Assembly: GCA_905215225.1 (NCBI GenBank)
Contig: CAJMPM010000074.1
Coordinates: 1-6,947, forward strand
Length of the DNA stretch: 6,947 nucleotides
Direction of reading: 5' to 3'
DNA from: an uncultured bacterium
GTDB taxonomy: Bacteria; Actinomycetota; Coriobacteriia; Coriobacteriales; Coriobacteriaceae
Position numbers and translations under genes: made by a program. Shown here piece after piece: positions 5,808 through 6,947 of the stretch (position 1 is the first letter of the stretch; each line of letters starts with the position of its first letter). Below the pieces are notes generated by a model. It was not told the DNA's origin and made no database searches. It worked only from the letters and a program-made list of their open reading frames with translations.

Positions 5808-5841
5808 ACGGGGCGGGTTTCGTGCCTGCCCCGTTCTTGTA
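5808..5841 (+). terminator. Probable intrinsic terminator of lysC
   Basis: ACGGGGCGGGT (5808-5818) pairs with GCCTGCCCCGT (5824-5834) over 11 positions, two of them G-T, around the loop TTCGT. TCTTGTA follows, a short and imperfect T-rich tail. It lies about 75 bases past the lysC stop codon. The weak tail leaves room for read-through into asd. Confidence 0.5.
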
Positions 5842-5847
5842 TACACT
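5817..5847 (+). promoter_or_regulatory. Possible asd promoter (-10 region TATACACT)
   Basis: TATACA at 5840-5845, or TACACT at 5842-5847 by the looser actinobacterial TAnnnT pattern, could be a -10 box about 65 bases before the asd start. The upstream position where a -35 box should lie, GTTTCG around 5817-5822, is a poor match and falls inside the hairpin. Low confidence. Confidence 0.25.
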
Positions 5848-5896
5848 GGCAACAATAATCGGCCTGCTCGGCGTGCGGGCAAAAGCCACAACCTTT

Positions 5897-5904
5897 AAAG
5901 GGGG
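5897..5904 (+). promoter_or_regulatory. Shine-Dalgarno sequence of asd
   Basis: AAAGGGGG ends four bases before the ATG at 5909. It sets the asd start there rather than at the ATG at 5822, which lies in the probable terminator. Confidence 0.8.
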
Positions 5905-5908
5905 AAGC

Positions 5909-6928
5909 ATGAAACAGTACACGGTTGCTATTTTGGGCGCGACGGGAGCCGTGGGCACCCAGATGCTCGAGTGCCTCAACGAGCAGGAGTTCCCGGTTGG
6001 CAAGCTCAAGCTGCTGGCAAGTGCACGCTCCGCGGGCAAGACCGTTGAGTTCCGCGGCGAGCAGATTGTGATCGAAGAGGCTTGCCCCGAGGCCTTTGAG
6101 GGCTGCGACATTGTGCTCGGCGCCGCTGGCGACGATATCGCCAAGGAGCTGCTGCCCGAGGCCGTCAAGCGCGGCGCCGTCGTGGTCGACAACAGCCATG
6201 CCTTCCGCATGGATCCCGAGGTGCCGCTGGTCGTGCCCGAGATCAATGCCGACGATATCAAGTGGCATCACGGCCTGATCGCCAACCCCAACTGCGCGAC
6301 CATCATCGGCCTCACCGCCGTCAACTCGCTTCACCGCCCCGCCCGCATCCGCCGCATGGTCGTCTCGACCTATCAGGCCGTCTCCGGCGCAGGCAAGGCC
6401 GGCATCGACGCCCTTGAGGCCGAAGTCAAGGCCGCCAACGGCCAGCGCGCCGAAGGCTCCTGCTTCCCCTATCCGATCGCCTACAACCTGATCCCGCAGA
6501 TCGGCGGCGTCAACGAAATGGGCTACTCCTCGGAAGAGATGAAGATGCAGAACGAAGGCCGCAAGATGCTCCACGACGAGACCATCCGCTTCGCCTGCAC
6601 CTGCGTGCGCGTGCCCATCATCCGCTCCCACTCCGAGGCCATCACCCTTGAGTTCGAGAACGACATCACGCCCGACAAGGCCCGCGAGCTCCTCGCCGAA
6701 GCTCCCGGCGTCGTCCTCTGCGACGATCCGAACAACGGCCAGTACCCGATGCCGCTCCTTACGAGCGACCAAGACCTCGTCTACGTCGGCCGCGTGCGCC
6801 GCGACCTTTCCGCCGACGCCGCGTCCTTCAACCGCTCGCTCACGCTCTTCTGCTGCGCCGACCAGGTCCGCAAGGGCGCCGCGACGAACGCCGTTCAGAT
6901 CGCCGAGCTCATCTTCGGCCTGAAGTGA
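5909..6928 (+). CDS. asd: Aspartate-semialdehyde dehydrogenase
   Basis: Reduces 4-aspartyl phosphate with NADPH to L-aspartate 4-semialdehyde, the branch point to lysine/diaminopimelate and to homoserine (threonine, methionine). The 339-residue length is typical. Visible motifs: the nucleotide-binding AILGATGAVG (7-16), DNSHAFRMDPEVPLVVPEIN (94-113), the catalytic cysteine Cys129 in NPNCATI (127-133), YQAVSGAGKAGIDAL (155-169), RVPIIRSHSEAI (234-245) with the probable catalytic base His241, and QYPMPLLTSDQDLVYVGRVRRD (278-299). The ATG at 5909 gives the standard MKQYTVAILGATG start and has a good ribosome binding site. It follows lysC on the same strand and acts on its product, so the two are functionally paired even if the hairpin between them separates their transcripts. 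Codon use shifts within the gene: the last two thirds have fewer T-ending codons and more GAA than the first third. Confidence 0.96.
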   Translation: MKQYTVAILGATGAVGTQMLECLNEQEFPVGKLKLLASARSAGKTVEFRGEQIVIEEACPEAFEGCDIVLGAAGDDIAKELLPEAVKRGAVVVDNSHAFRMDPEVPLVVPEINADDIKWHHGLIANPNCATIIGLTAVNSLHRPARIRRMVVSTYQAVSGAGKAGIDALEAEVKAANGQRAEGSCFPYPIAYNLIPQIGGVNEMGYSSEEMKMQNEGRKMLHDETIRFACTCVRVPIIRSHSEAITLEFENDITPDKARELLAEAPGVVLCDDPNNGQYPMPLLTSDQDLVYVGRVRRDLSADAASFNRSLTLFCCADQVRKGAATNAVQIAELIFGLK

Positions 6929-6947
6929 CCCGCACCTGAGACCTGCT

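Noticed and set aside
5822..5908. Upstream extension of asd by 29 codons, with a hydrophobic stretch like a signal peptide
   Set aside because: It starts inside the probable lysC terminator, lacks a ribosome binding site, and precedes the standard MKQYTVAILGATG start with AAAGGGGG. Asd is cytoplasmic.
1..6947. tRNA, rRNA, CRISPR array, transposase or integrase genes
   Set aside because: I looked for these and saw no supporting sequence.

Overview
This window looks like an actinobacterial chromosome segment. My best guess, from memory of gene content and style rather than a search, is a gut Coriobacteriia member resembling Collinsella. The core genes are GC-rich, with strong purine-rich ribosome binding sites. 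The aspartokinase is the long single-chain type with two C-terminal ACT domains (as in Bacillus YclM), not the shorter alpha/beta type of Corynebacterium.

Layout, left to right. (1) Positions 1-1245, + strand: a two-gene module that may be a toxin-antitoxin pair. The first gene is a DUF3990-like protein whose 5' end lies outside the window. The second is an XRE-type helix-turn-helix protein that starts inside it. (2) Positions 1246-1640: a gene-free stretch of about 400 bases with some structured sequence and a 117-bp near-perfect palindrome. (3) Positions 1641-2522, - strand: thrB (homoserine kinase). (4) Positions 2523-2723: a second large inverted repeat of about 112 bp just before the thrB ribosome binding site, then the intrinsic terminator of thrC. 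(5) Positions 2724-4241, - strand: thrC (threonine synthase). (6) Positions 4242-4345: a short divergent control region with an operator-like inverted repeat. (7) Positions 4346-5734, + strand: lysC-type aspartokinase. (8) Positions 5735-5908: a probable lysC terminator and asd promoter region. (9) Positions 5909-6928, + strand: asd (aspartate-semialdehyde dehydrogenase).

The four metabolic genes belong to one pathway. LysC phosphorylates aspartate and Asd reduces aspartyl phosphate to aspartate semialdehyde. After homoserine dehydrogenase, whose gene is not in this window, ThrB and ThrC convert homoserine to threonine. LysC and Asd also supply the lysine/diaminopimelate and methionine branches. 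The divergent arrangement of lysC and thrC would allow joint control from one intergenic region.

The most unusual content is non-coding. Two unrelated inverted-repeat elements of about 110-120 bp sit tightly on either side of thrB, and both thr genes have a potential hairpin ending one or two bases before the Shine-Dalgarno sequence. The DUF3990/HTH pair is the best candidate for a poorly described system.
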